Part shown: positions 34,807-43,724 of the stretch, piece after piece
Layout of the letters: each line of letters opens with the position of its first letter
Position numbering within the stretch: position 1 is the first letter of the stretch
NCBI RefSeq assembly: GCF_014269185.2
Contig: NZ_JABWRZ020000001.1
Coordinates: 769,001-833,000 of the forward strand
DNA from: Pseudomonas oryzicola
Lineage (GTDB): Bacteria > Pseudomonadota > Gammaproteobacteria > Pseudomonadales > Pseudomonadaceae
DNA: 64,000 bases
Direction: 5' to 3'
Made by a program: the position numbers and the translations under genes
The notes under the pieces: generated by a model
Told to the model about the DNA's origin: nothing
Databases searched by the model: none
Seen by the model: the letters and a program-made list of their open reading frames with translations, nothing else

Positions 34807-35505
34807 TTAAATGGTTACCAGCCCACGCACACCCTCGGCTTGCATGTTTTCGCCACGGCCCCGCTGGATGATCTCGCCACGGGCCATCACCAGGTACTGG
34901 TCGGCCAGCTCCTCAGCGAAGTCGTAGAACTGTTCCACCAGCAGGATGGCCATGTCACCGCGCTCTGCCAAGCGACGGATGACAGCGCCAATTTCTTTGA
35001 TGACCGAAGGCTGGATGCCCTCGGTGGGCTCGTCGAGGATCAGCAGGCGCGGGCGGCTGGCCAGGGCACGGCCGATGGCCAGCTGTTGCTGCTGGCCGCC
35101 GGACAGGTCACCGCCCCGGCGTTGTTTCATCTGTTCCAGCACGGGGAACAGTTCGTAGATGAAGGATGGCACTGCGCGCGCTTCACGCGCGGGAAAGCGC
35201 GACAGGCCCATCAGCAGGTTCTCCTCGACAGTGAGGCGCGGGAAGATCTCGCGGCCCTGGGGTACGTAGGCGATGCCGGCATGGACCCGTTGCTGGGGCT
35301 TGAGGCTGGTGATCGGCTTGCCTTCCCATTCGATGCTGCCGTCGCGGGCGGGTACCAGCCCCATCAGGCAGCGCAGCAGGGTGGTCTTGCCCACGCCGTT
35401 GCGGCCCAGCAGGCAGGTGACTTCGCCAACCTTGGCTTCGAAGGACAGGCCCCGGAGGATGTGGCTGCCGCCGTAATACTGGTGCAGGGTGTCGATCTTG
35501 AGCAT
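34807..35505 (-). CDS. urtE: Urea ABC transporter ATP-binding protein UrtE
   Basis: A 232-residue ATPase beginning MLKIDTLHQYYGGSHILRGLSF. Walker A GRNGVGKT at about residues 34-41, the signature LSGGQQQQLAIGRALA and Walker B LLILDEPTEGIQPS are present. The GxNGVGKT and TEGIQPSVIKEI variants mark UrtE among LivF-like ATPases. It is the last urt gene, but a 158-bp gap with a REP pair separates it from urtD. Confidence 0.95.
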   Translation of the reverse strand: MLKIDTLHQYYGGSHILRGLSFEAKVGEVTCLLGRNGVGKTTLLRCLMGLVPARDGSIEWEGKPITSLKPQQRVHAGIAYVPQGREIFPRLTVEENLLMGLSRFPAREARAVPSFIYELFPVLEQMKQRRGGDLSGGQQQQLAIGRALASRPRLLILDEPTEGIQPSVIKEIGAVIRRLAERGDMAILLVEQFYDFAEELADQYLVMARGEIIQRGRGENMQAEGVRGLVTI

Positions 35506-35532
35506 GTGTGTATTCCTGAAATTGTTGCTGTG

Positions 35533-35643
35533 CCTGTGCCGGCCCTTTCGCGGGCTTGCCCGCTCCCACAGGTACTACACAGGGCTCGAAAACTGTGGGT
35601 TTCCTGTGGGAGCGGGCAAGCCCGCGAAGAGGCCGGTACAGGC
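35533..35643. repeat. REP pair inside the urt operon, between urtD and urtE
   Basis: Two consensus REP copies (TTTCGCGGGCTTGCCCGCTC and GAGCGGGCAAGCCCGCGAAG) face each other within the urtD-urtE gap. An intra-operon pair could stall exonucleases and lower or stabilise expression of one side, making urtE expression differ from urtABCD. Confidence 0.9.
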
Positions 35644-35663
35644 TTCAAAAATTCAAATGCCGG

Positions 35664-36521
35664 TCACCGGCCCAAGTAGACCTCGACCACCCGCTCATCC
35701 GCCTGCACCTGCTCCAGCGACCCTTCCGCCAGCACGCTGCCCTGGTGCAGCACGGTCACATGGTCGGCAATGCTGCCGACAAAGCCCATGTCGTGCTCCA
35801 CCACCATCAGTGAGTGCTTGCCGGCCAGGCCCTTGAACAGCTCGGCGGTGAACTCGGTCTCGGCATCGGTCATGCCGGCTACCGGCTCGTCCAGCAACAG
35901 CAGTTGCGGCTCCTGCACCAGCAGCATGCCGATCTCCAGGAACTGCTTCTGCCCATGCGACAGCAGGCCCGCCTGGCGCTGAGCCAGGGGCAGCAGGCGC
36001 AGGGTGGTCAGCACCTCCTCGATACGCTGGCGTTGTTCAGCACCGAGCCGCGCCGTCAGACTGGCCCACACCGACTTGTCGGTCTTCAGCGCCAGTTCCA
36101 GGTTGTCGAACACCGTCAATGCCTCGAACACCGTTGGCTTCTGGAACTTGCGGCCGATGCCTGCCTGGGCGATCTGGTATTCGCTCAGGCGGGTCAGGTC
36201 GAGGGTGTCGCCAAACCAGGCGTTGCCGCTGTCAGGGCGGGTCTTGCCGGTGATCACATCCATCATCGTGGTCTTGCCGGCACCGTTGGGGCCGATGATG
36301 CAGCGCAGTTCGCCCACGCCGATGTACAGGTTCAGCGCGTTGAGTGCCTTGAAACCATCGAAGCTGACGCTGATGTCCTCAAGGCTCAGCACCGTGCCGT
36401 GGCGGGTATCCAGGCCGGCCTTGCGGCGGTTGCCAAGGCCGATGGCCTCGCGACCGGCGCCAAGGTTGTCGAAAACCGGCTCGAGCATGAATTCGGGGTG
36501 TACCGGCGGCACGCCTCTCAT
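35664..36521 (-). CDS. urtD: Urea ABC transporter ATP-binding protein UrtD
   Basis: A 285-residue ATPase starting MRGVPPVHPEFMLEPVFDN. The N-terminal extension of about 40 residues before VLSLEDISVSFDGFKAL is usual for UrtD. Walker A GPNGAGKT, the signature LSHGQKQFLEIGMLLV and Walker B LLLLDEPVAGM are visible. The real start at 36521 overlaps urtC by 4 bases; the much longer frame continuing to 37259 is antisense-frame readthrough of urtC and not coding. Confidence 0.95.
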   Translation of the reverse strand: MRGVPPVHPEFMLEPVFDNLGAGREAIGLGNRRKAGLDTRHGTVLSLEDISVSFDGFKALNALNLYIGVGELRCIIGPNGAGKTTMMDVITGKTRPDSGNAWFGDTLDLTRLSEYQIAQAGIGRKFQKPTVFEALTVFDNLELALKTDKSVWASLTARLGAEQRQRIEEVLTTLRLLPLAQRQAGLLSHGQKQFLEIGMLLVQEPQLLLLDEPVAGMTDAETEFTAELFKGLAGKHSLMVVEHDMGFVGSIADHVTVLHQGSVLAEGSLEQVQADERVVEVYLGR

Positions 36522-37597
36522 GGTTGGCTCCTTTTCTTCAGCAGGCCCACCACGCCCTTGGGCAGGTACAGGGTGACCAGGATGAACAGCGCGCCGAGGA
36601 AGAACAGCCAGTACTCCGGGAAGGCCACGGTGAACCAGCTTTTCATGCCATTGACCAGGCCGGCGCCGAGCAGCGGGCCGAGCAGCGTGCCGCGCCCGCC
36701 AAGGGCCACCCAGACGGCGGCTTCGATGGAGTTGGTCGGCGACATTTCGCCAGGGTTGATGATGCCCACCTGTGGCACGTACAGCGCACCGGCCAGGCCG
36801 CACAGTACGGCACTCAGTACCCACACCAGCAGCTTGAAACCGCGAGGGTCGTAGCCGCAGAACATCAGGCGGTTCTCGGCATCGCGCACGGCGGTGAGCA
36901 AGCGGCCGAACTTGCTGCGGGTCAGGCCCCGGCACAGGTACAGGCTGGCCAGCAGCAGGGCGACGGTGCACAGGAACAGCACGGCACGGGTACCTTGGGC
37001 GGCGATGTCGAAACCGAGGATGGTGCGAAAGCTGGTGAAACCGTTGTTGCCGCCAAAGCCGGTCTCGTTGCGGAAGAACAGCAGCATGCCGGCAAAGGTC
37101 AGGGCCTGGGTCATGATCGAGAAATACACACCCTTGATCCGTGAGCGGAAGGCGAACCAGCCGAATACCAGCGCCAGCAGCCCGGGCGCCAGCACCACCA
37201 GGCACAAGGCCCAGGCGAAATGCTGGGTGCCGGCCCAGTACCAGGGCAGTTCGCTCCACGAAAGAAAAGTCATGAACCCTGGCAGGCCGTCACCGGCGGC
37301 CTGGCGCATCAGGTACATGCCCATGGCGTAGCCACCGAGGGCGAAGAACAAGCCGTGGCCCAGCGACAGCAGCCCGGCATAGCCCCAGACCAGGTCCAGC
37401 GCCAGGGCCACGATGGCGTAGCAGAGGATCTTGCCGACCAGGGTCAGGGTGTACGCCGACACTTGCAGGGCATGCTCCGCCGGTAGCAGCGACAGCAGCG
37501 GCAGGGCCACCAGCAGCAGGACGACGATGGCGCCGATGGCCAGCGACAGGCGCGGCCCGACCTTTTGCGTGGCAGTGACAAGCAGTGGCTGGTTCAT
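36518..37597 (-). CDS. urtC: Urea ABC transporter permease UrtC
   Basis: A 359-residue inner-membrane permease beginning MNQPLLVTATQKVGPRLSL with about ten hydrophobic segments. LDLVWGYAGLLSLGHGLFFALGGYAMGMYL and RIKGVYFSIMTQAL are signatures of LivM-like urea permeases, and the C-terminus is LPKGVVGLLKKR. ATGA overlaps join it to urtB upstream and urtD downstream. Confidence 0.95.
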   Translation of the reverse strand: MNQPLLVTATQKVGPRLSLAIGAIVVLLLVALPLLSLLPAEHALQVSAYTLTLVGKILCYAIVALALDLVWGYAGLLSLGHGLFFALGGYAMGMYLMRQAAGDGLPGFMTFLSWSELPWYWAGTQHFAWALCLVVLAPGLLALVFGWFAFRSRIKGVYFSIMTQALTFAGMLLFFRNETGFGGNNGFTSFRTILGFDIAAQGTRAVLFLCTVALLLASLYLCRGLTRSKFGRLLTAVRDAENRLMFCGYDPRGFKLLVWVLSAVLCGLAGALYVPQVGIINPGEMSPTNSIEAAVWVALGGRGTLLGPLLGAGLVNGMKSWFTVAFPEYWLFFLGALFILVTLYLPKGVVGLLKKRSQP

Positions 37598-39084
37598 CAG
37601 TCGATTACCCGTCCCTTGAGGGCGAACAGGCCTTGCGGGCGCTTCTGGATGAACAGAATGATCAACGCAAGGATGAGAATCTTGCCCAGTACCGCACCGA
37701 TCTGCGGCTCCAGCAGTTTGTTGGCGATGCCAAGGCCGAATGCTGCCCACAGGCTGCCGGCCAGCTGGCCGACACCGCCGAGCACCACCACCAGGAACGA
37801 GTCGATTATGTAGCTCTGGCCCAGGTCCGGGCCGACGTTGCCGACCTGGCTCAGGGCCACACCGCCCAGCCCGGCGATGCCTGAGCCGAGGCCGAAGGCG
37901 AGCATGTCGACGCGCCCGGTGGACACCCCGCAGCAGGCCGCCATGTTGCGGTTCTGGGTGACCGCACGGACGTTCAGGCCCAGCCGTGTGCGGTTGAGCA
38001 GCAACCAGGTGAGCAGCACCACGGCCAGGGCGAAGCCGATGATCACCAGGCGGTTGTACGGCAGCACCAGGTTGGGCAGCAACTGGATGCCACCGGACAG
38101 CCAGGCCGGGTTGCTGACTTCGACGTTCTGCGCGCCGAACAGCAGGCGGATGGCCTGGATCAGGATCAGGCTGATGCCCCAGGTCGCCAGCAGGGTTTCC
38201 AGTGGGCGGCCATACAGGTGGCGGATTATCGTGCGCTCCAGCGCCATGCCGACGCCGGCGCTGACGGTGAAGGCCACCGGCAGGGCGAGCAGCGGGTAGA
38301 ACTCGATGGCGCCGGGGGCGTAGCGCTGCAGCAGTACCTGGACCATGTAGGTGCTGTAGGCACCGAGCATCAGCATTTCGCCGTGGGCCATGTTGATCAC
38401 GCCGAGCAGGCCGAAGGTGATCGCCAGGCCCAAGGCCGCCAGCAGCAGGATCGAACCCAGCGACAGGCCGCTGAAGGCCTGGCCGAGCAGTTCGCCGACC
38501 AATAGTTTGCGCTGCACCTGGGCCAGGCTGGTTTCAACGGCGGTGCGCACGCCCGGGTCGGTTTCCGCGCCCGGTTGCAACAGTGCCTCAAGACGGGTGC
38601 GGGCCAGCGGGTCACCGGTTTCGCCGAGCAGGCGCACGGCAGCCAGGCGTACGGCCGGTTCGCTGGCGCCCAGTTGCAGGTTGGCCAGGGCCAGGCCGAG
38701 GGCGGCGTGCACGGCGGCATCCGGTTCGCTGGCGAAGCGCCGGTCGAGGAAGGCCATTTGCGCAGGTTGTGCGCTCTTCTGCAGTTGCTGGGCGGCGGCC
38801 AGGCGCGTGGCGCTGTCGTCGCTGAGCAACTGGTGGCTGGCCAGGGCGTTGTCGATCAGGCCGCGCAGACGGTTGTTCAGGCGGACCTTGCGGTTGTCAT
38901 CGATGGCGATGCGGCCGTGGCGCAAGTTGTCCAGCAGCGGCAGGCGTGCGGCATCCGGTTGCGCCGCCCAACCTTCGAGCAGGCGGGCTTGTTCGGCGGG
39001 CTTGGCGCTGAGGAAGAATTCGCCCTCGCTGGCCTGGATGGCCAGGGGTAATAGCAGGAGCAGGGTGAGCAGCAGTCTGAGCAT
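37597..39084 (-). CDS. urtB: Urea ABC transporter permease UrtB with N-terminal periplasmic domain
   Basis: A 495-residue permease. After a signal sequence (MLRLLLTLLLLLPLAIQA) there is a helical-repeat periplasmic region of about 190 residues, then the LivH-like membrane core (GLGSGIAGLGGVALSQVGNVGPDLG, INMAHGEMLMLGAYSTYM). This long N-terminal domain is typical of proteobacterial UrtB, and its role is unclear. The start at 39084 has AGGA 8 nt upstream and places the signal sequence first; the methionine 33 bp further upstream lacks one. Confidence 0.94.
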   Translation of the reverse strand: MLRLLLTLLLLLPLAIQASEGEFFLSAKPAEQARLLEGWAAQPDAARLPLLDNLRHGRIAIDDNRKVRLNNRLRGLIDNALASHQLLSDDSATRLAAAQQLQKSAQPAQMAFLDRRFASEPDAAVHAALGLALANLQLGASEPAVRLAAVRLLGETGDPLARTRLEALLQPGAETDPGVRTAVETSLAQVQRKLLVGELLGQAFSGLSLGSILLLAALGLAITFGLLGVINMAHGEMLMLGAYSTYMVQVLLQRYAPGAIEFYPLLALPVAFTVSAGVGMALERTIIRHLYGRPLETLLATWGISLILIQAIRLLFGAQNVEVSNPAWLSGGIQLLPNLVLPYNRLVIIGFALAVVLLTWLLLNRTRLGLNVRAVTQNRNMAACCGVSTGRVDMLAFGLGSGIAGLGGVALSQVGNVGPDLGQSYIIDSFLVVVLGGVGQLAGSLWAAFGLGIANKLLEPQIGAVLGKILILALIILFIQKRPQGLFALKGRVID

Positions 39085-39115
39085 GCGGGCAATCCTGAAG
39101 ATTGGCGGTGGATTC

Positions 39116-39191
39116 ATCGCGGTTAAATCCGCTCCTACACGGGCGGTGCCGTAGGAGCGGATTCATCCGCGATAGGGCTGCAAGGCAGCCC
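39116..39191. repeat. Short inverted repeat and GGGCTGC hairpin between urtA and urtB
   Basis: ATCGCGGTTAAATCCGCTCC and the facing GGAGCGGATTCATCCGCGAT form a compact inverted repeat of a different family from the 35-bp REPs. It is followed directly by GGGCTGC-AAG-GCAGCCC (39175-39191). The combination sits just downstream of the urtA stop and could limit readthrough from the abundant binding-protein gene into urtB. Confidence 0.75.
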
Positions 39192-39199
39192 CAGTGCAC

Positions 39200-40465
39200 T
39201 CAGTTACCTTTCACTGCGTAATCAGGGCGCTTGTCGTTGCCCGGAATGAACGGACTCCAAGGCTGCGCCCGCAGCGGCTGCTCGGTTTCCCACACGACGC
39301 TGAACTGGCCGTCATCCTGGATCTCGCCGATCATCACCGGCTTGTGCAGGTGGTGGTTGGTCTTGTCCATGGTCAGGGTGAAGCCCGACGGTGCCTTGAA
39401 GGTCTGCCCGGCCAGCGCTTCGCGGACCTTGTCAACGTCGGTGGACTTGGCCTTCTCGGCGGCCTGGGCCCACATGTGGATACCCACATAAGTGGCCTCC
39501 ATCGGGTCGTTGGTCACCGCCTTGTCGGCACCTGGCAAGCCCTTGGCCTTGGCGTAGGCCTTCCAGTCGGCGACGAACTTCTGGTTGACCGGGTTATCCA
39601 CCGACTCGAAGTAGTTCCACGCCGCCAGGTGGCCGACCAGCGGCTTGGTGTCGATGCCGCGCAGCTCTTCTTCGCCGACCGAGAACGCCACCACCGGCAC
39701 GTCGGTGGCCTTCAGCCCCTGGTTGGCCAGCTCTTTGTAGAACGGCACATTGGAGTCGCCGTTGACGGTGGAAATGACGGCTGTCTTGCCGCCAGCGGAG
39801 AACTTCTTGATGTTGGCGACGATGGTTTGGTAATCGCTGTGGCCGAACGGCGTGTACACCTCTTCGATGTCTTTGTCGGCCACGCCCTTGCTGTGCAGGA
39901 AGGCACGCAGGATCTTGTTGGTGGTGCGCGGGTAGACGTAGTCGGTGCCCAGCAGGAAGAAGCGCTTGGCGCCGCCGCCGTCCTCACTCATCAGGTACTC
40001 CACGGCTGGGATGGCCTGCTGGTTGGGCGCGGCGCCGGTGTAGAACACGTTCGGCGACATCTCTTCACCTTCGTACTGCACCGGGTAGAACAGCAGGCCA
40101 TTGAGCTCCTCGAATACCGGCAGCACGGATTTGCGCGACACCGACGTCCAGCAGCCGAACACTACCGCGACCTTGTCCTGGGTCAGCAGCTGTCGGCTCT
40201 TTTCAGCGAACAGCGGCCAGTTGGAGGCGGGGTCGACCACCACCGGTTCGAGCAGCTTGCCGTTTACACCGCCCTTGGCGTTGATCTCGTCGATGGTCAT
40301 CAGCGCCATGTCCTTGAGCGAGGTCTCGGAAATCGCCATGGTCCCCGACAGCGAATGCAGGATACCGACCTTGATGGTTTCGGCGGCCTGTATGCTCCAG
40401 CTCAGGCCCATCGCCGCGATCGATGCGCTGAGGGTAAAGGCCTTGATCAGACTACGACGCTTCAT
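39200..40465 (-). CDS. urtA: Urea ABC transporter periplasmic binding protein UrtA
   Basis: A 421-residue receptor for urea. The N-terminus MKRRSLIKAFTLSASIAAMG carries a twin-arginine pair and looks like a Tat signal, with cleavage near IQAAET. The mature part IKVGILHSLSGTMAISETSLKD and GCWTSVSRKSVLPVFEE are characteristic of UrtA/FmdD proteins rather than amino-acid receptors. First gene of the urt operon, downstream of a sigma-54-like promoter. Confidence 0.95.
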   Translation of the reverse strand: MKRRSLIKAFTLSASIAAMGLSWSIQAAETIKVGILHSLSGTMAISETSLKDMALMTIDEINAKGGVNGKLLEPVVVDPASNWPLFAEKSRQLLTQDKVAVVFGCWTSVSRKSVLPVFEELNGLLFYPVQYEGEEMSPNVFYTGAAPNQQAIPAVEYLMSEDGGGAKRFFLLGTDYVYPRTTNKILRAFLHSKGVADKDIEEVYTPFGHSDYQTIVANIKKFSAGGKTAVISTVNGDSNVPFYKELANQGLKATDVPVVAFSVGEEELRGIDTKPLVGHLAAWNYFESVDNPVNQKFVADWKAYAKAKGLPGADKAVTNDPMEATYVGIHMWAQAAEKAKSTDVDKVREALAGQTFKAPSGFTLTMDKTNHHLHKPVMIGEIQDDGQFSVVWETEQPLRAQPWSPFIPGNDKRPDYAVKGN

Positions 40466-40514
40466 GTGCTCTCTCCGCTGAGTTTTTATGTGTTGGGCAA
40501 GCGGGGAGGGGTGT

Positions 40515-40530
40515 TGCAAGGGGTGTGCCT
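40515..40530 (-). promoter_or_regulatory. Sigma-54-like promoter of the urt operon
   Basis: On the minus strand AGGCACACCCCTTGCA matches the -24/-12 consensus TGGCACR-N4-TTGCW except at the first base. It lies 50 bp upstream of the urtA ATG. A possible partial NtrC half-site (GCACC, minus strand) lies at 40595-40599. Nitrogen control of urea uptake is expected. Confidence 0.7.
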
Positions 40531-40624
40531 GGTTGCGCAAAGGGCGCAATAGAGGGGTTGTGCGAGGTATTAGGGCGCTGGTTGGATCCAGGTTGGTGCC
40601 GGCGGGATGTGTGTGCACAGGATT

Positions 40625-40643
40625 GGGGCCGCAACGCAGCCCC
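40625..40643 (-). terminator. GGGGCTGC-type hairpin after cycA
   Basis: On the minus strand GGGGCTGC-GTT-GCGGCCCC (one G-T pair) lies 10 bp beyond the permease stop. No T-run. It separates the permease from the urt promoter region. Confidence 0.6.
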
Positions 40644-40653
40644 CCCGAGGCCA

Positions 40654-42060
40654 TCAGCCGTTACGCACCGCCGTGCGCGGATGGCGTTTGCTGCGCACGA
40701 ACTGGTAGGTCACCGCCAGCAGCACGAACCAGATCGGCGTCACCACCAACGCCGAGCGCGTGTCTGCCTCCAGGCTCAGCAACACCAGAATGAAGGCAAA
40801 GAACGCCAGGCACACGTAGCACATGAAGCGCCCGCCCGGCATCTTGTACTTCGAGGCCTGGTGCAGCGTCGCGCGGTGCTTGCGGTACTGCAGGTAGGAC
40901 AGCAGGATCAGTGTCCAGACAAACATGAACAACACCGCAGAAACAGTGGTGATCAGGGTGAATGCCTCTACCACGTTGGGCACCAGATAGATCATCACTG
41001 CACCCAGCAGCAGGCAGGAGCAGGAGAAGTACAGGCCATTGGCAGGTACCGAGCGGCCCGACAGCTCCCCAAACGCCTTGGGTGCGTCACCTTCCTGCGA
41101 CAGGCCATACAGCATGCGGCTGGTGGAAAACACGCCACCGTTGGCCGACGAGGCCGCCGAGGTCAGCACCACGAAGTTGATGACACTCGCCGCCGCCGGC
41201 AGGCCGGCCAGTACGAACAGTTCGATGAACGGGCTCTTGCCCGGTACCACGTCGCGCCAGGGTGTGACGGCCATGATTGCGATCAGTGCCAGCACGTAGA
41301 ACATGATGATCCGCAGCGGGATCGAGTTGATCGCCCGCGGCAGAGTGCGCTCCGGGTTCTTCGCTTCGGCAGCGGTGGTACCCACTAGCTCGATGCCGAC
41401 GAAGGCGAACACGGCGATCTGGAAGCCGGCGAAGAAGCCCATCAGGCCATTGGGGAACATGCCCCCGTCGTTCCACAGGTTGGCCAACTGCGCGGTGCGC
41501 CCGCTGGGTGAGGTAAAGCCGCTGAAGACCATGTACAGGCCGGTAGCGACCAGGCCGAGTATGGCGACGATCTTGACCAGGGCGAACCAGAACTCCAGTT
41601 CACCGAACATCTTCACGGTCACCAGGTTCAGTGACAGCAGCAACGCCACGAAGGCCAGCGCCGGTATCCATTGCGGCAGTTCGGGGAACCAGAACTGGGT
41701 GTAGGCCGCGATGGCGACCACGTCGGCGATGCCGGTGACCACCCAGCAGAACCAGTAGGTCCAGCCGGTGAAGTAGCCGGCCCAGGGGCCAAGCAGGTCG
41801 GCGGAAAAATCGATGAACGACTTGTAGTTGAGGTTCGACAGCAGCAGTTCGCCCATGGCGCGCATGACGAAGAACAGCATGAAGCCGATGATCATGTAGA
41901 CGAAGATGATCGACGGCCCGGCCAGGTTGATGGTCTTGCCCGAACCCATGAACAGGCCGGTACCGATGGCGCCACCGATGGCGATCAGTTGGATGTGACG
42001 GTTGGTCAGGTTGCGTTGCAGGTGTGGCTCATCTGGCGGCGTGGGTGAAGCTTGCGTCAT
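40654..42060 (-). CDS. Amino-acid permease, CycA-like (D-serine/D-alanine/glycine type)
   Basis: A 468-residue APC-superfamily permease with twelve predicted membrane helices. The first helix has IGGAIGTGLFMGSG, and HLQRNLTNRHIQLIAIGG and the region PVNGxFS-like VPANGLYFSC fit the AAT/CycA branch. CycA proteins import D-alanine, D-serine and glycine with protons, but exact substrates cannot be read from sequence. ATG 42060 is used; another ATG 9 bp upstream is possible. Upstream lies a REP pair. Confidence 0.9.
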   Translation of the reverse strand: MTQASPTPPDEPHLQRNLTNRHIQLIAIGGAIGTGLFMGSGKTINLAGPSIIFVYMIIGFMLFFVMRAMGELLLSNLNYKSFIDFSADLLGPWAGYFTGWTYWFCWVVTGIADVVAIAAYTQFWFPELPQWIPALAFVALLLSLNLVTVKMFGELEFWFALVKIVAILGLVATGLYMVFSGFTSPSGRTAQLANLWNDGGMFPNGLMGFFAGFQIAVFAFVGIELVGTTAAEAKNPERTLPRAINSIPLRIIMFYVLALIAIMAVTPWRDVVPGKSPFIELFVLAGLPAAASVINFVVLTSAASSANGGVFSTSRMLYGLSQEGDAPKAFGELSGRSVPANGLYFSCSCLLLGAVMIYLVPNVVEAFTLITTVSAVLFMFVWTLILLSYLQYRKHRATLHQASKYKMPGGRFMCYVCLAFFAFILVLLSLEADTRSALVVTPIWFVLLAVTYQFVRSKRHPRTAVRNG

Positions 42061-42174
42061 AGTCGGCATTCCATTGGACAGTCCGTCGTCTTGGCGGAGG
42101 TAGCCGGCTAGGCTAACACGCGCGTCCCAGTTCGGGGCGCGACAGATCGACTCGACTTTTGGGGAGCAGTTTTG

Positions 42175-42285
42175 TGCCTGTGCCGGCCTCTTCGCGGGTG
42201 AACCCGCTCCCACAGGGACCGCGCTGCCCTCAGGCTTGGCGCAGAAACTGTGGGAGCGGGTTTACCCGCGAAAGGGCCGGCACAG
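42175..42285. repeat. REP pair between cycA and the copper operon
   Basis: Inverted REP cores CTTCGCGGGTGAACCCGCTC and GAGCGGGTTTACCCGCGAAA with pairing GCCGGC flanks. It lies downstream of the last gene of the copper operon and upstream of cycA, both on the minus strand. Confidence 0.9.
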
Positions 42286-42297
42286 ACGAAGCAAGGC

Positions 42298-43665
42298 TCA
42301 AGCGCTGGCCAGCACCCGGCCGCGCCTGACCACCAGGCTATCTACCAGCCACATCACCACCATCGACACCCCCACCAGCGGAAACACCACCCCCAGCACC
42401 AGCATCACCGCCACTGCCGTCTTCCAGCGCGGCAGGTCATGGCGCAGCGGCGGCACACCCAGCCCGCCGGCCGGCCGGCGCTGCCACCACATCAGCAGCC
42501 CGCTCACCGAGCCCAGCAGGATCATCAGGCACACCAGCAGGATGATGATCTGGTTCAGCGCCCCGAACATCTTGCCTTCATGCAGCATCACCCCAAGCTC
42601 CGTGGCCCGCGCCACCGGGTTGTAGTCCTGCCAGCGCACGTCGGCCAGGACCTTGCCGGTGTACTGGTCGACATGCAGGGTGGCGTCGTTGCGTGGGTCG
42701 TCGGCGAACACCGCGATGGTGAATACACCGTCAGCCGTGGTCGGCAGGGTGATGCTGTAGCCCGGTTCGACCTGGCGTGCGCTGGCGATGTCCTCGACAT
42801 GTTGCACGCTCACCTGCGGTGCGGAGGGCAGGGCCGACATCATGTGATGCCCGGCGTGTTCGGCGTGCGCACCGGACTGCGGCATTGGCGTGCTCTCCAC
42901 TGCCCAGGGCACTGTCTGGCGGTGTGCATTGTTCAGTTCACCCGCCTGCTGGTCCGATCTGGGCACGTCGTTCCACATGGCTGCCGGAAAACGGTTCCAC
43001 AGATCGGCGTATTGCTTGCCCCACAGGCCGGTCCAGGTCATGCCGCTGAGCAGCATCAGCAACAGCAAGGCCGAGCCCCAGAAGCCCGTCACTGCATGCA
43101 GGTCGCGCCAGAACAGGCGGCCGCGTGCCGACAGCCGTGGCCACAGTACGCCGGCGCCGTTGCGCCCGCGTGGCCACCACAAATACAGGCCGGACACTAC
43201 CAGTACGATGCCCCAGCCTGCAGCCAGCTCCACCAGGCGGTCGCCGATCGTGCCGACCATCAGTTCACCGTGCAGGGCCCGGGCAATGGCCTGCAGGTTC
43301 TGCTTGCCGTCCTGCTCGCCAAGGATCTTGCCGCTGTAAGGGTCGATGAACACGTTCAGTTCGCGCCCGCCGTCATGCACCACGAACTGCGCGCTGCGCT
43401 CGGCGTTCAGCGGCGGCAGGTACTGGCCGACATGGCCCTCGGGATAGGCCTGGCGTACTTCGGCCAGCATCGTGTCCGCGCCCTGCCGGTGGTGGCCGGC
43501 TTCGACCACCATCAGGTCGCGGTACAGCAGCGGGTCGAGTTGCGGCTTGAACAGGTAGATGATCCCGGTAACCGCCAGCAGGATCATGAACGGGGCCACG
43601 AACAGCCCGGCATAGAAGTGCCAACGCCAGGCCAGGTTGTAGAAATTGATGCGTGTTCCTCTCAT
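42298..43665 (-). CDS. PepSY-associated membrane protein (copper operon)
   Basis: A 455-residue inner-membrane protein of the PepSY_TM family. After MRGTRINFYNLAWRWHFYAGLF comes the first helix, with later helices around GIVLVVSGLYLWWPRG, ALLLLMLLSGMTWTGLW and LLVCLMILLGSVSGLLMWW. PepSY-like segments (GKILGEQDG, TGKVLADVRW) lie in the periplasmic parts. A His/Met-rich stretch HAEHAGHHMM near residue 270 suggests metal contact. Such proteins often act as reductases or helpers for TonB-dependent metal uptake. The start is preceded by GGAGG. Last gene of the operon. Confidence 0.92.
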   Translation of the reverse strand: MRGTRINFYNLAWRWHFYAGLFVAPFMILLAVTGIIYLFKPQLDPLLYRDLMVVEAGHHRQGADTMLAEVRQAYPEGHVGQYLPPLNAERSAQFVVHDGGRELNVFIDPYSGKILGEQDGKQNLQAIARALHGELMVGTIGDRLVELAAGWGIVLVVSGLYLWWPRGRNGAGVLWPRLSARGRLFWRDLHAVTGFWGSALLLLMLLSGMTWTGLWGKQYADLWNRFPAAMWNDVPRSDQQAGELNNAHRQTVPWAVESTPMPQSGAHAEHAGHHMMSALPSAPQVSVQHVEDIASARQVEPGYSITLPTTADGVFTIAVFADDPRNDATLHVDQYTGKVLADVRWQDYNPVARATELGVMLHEGKMFGALNQIIILLVCLMILLGSVSGLLMWWQRRPAGGLGVPPLRHDLPRWKTAVAVMLVLGVVFPLVGVSMVVMWLVDSLVVRRGRVLASA

Positions 43666-43724
43666 GGGAACCTCCGGTTTTACCAGCTGAGGGGCGCAAC
43701 ACCAGGTTGCGTCCACGGTTTTTG

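Noticed and set aside
36522..37259. Extended UrtD frame giving a 531-residue protein
   Set aside because: The added part lies wholly inside urtC in another frame and has arginine/glycine/proline-rich shadow composition; the ATGA overlap at 36518-36521 marks the true start.
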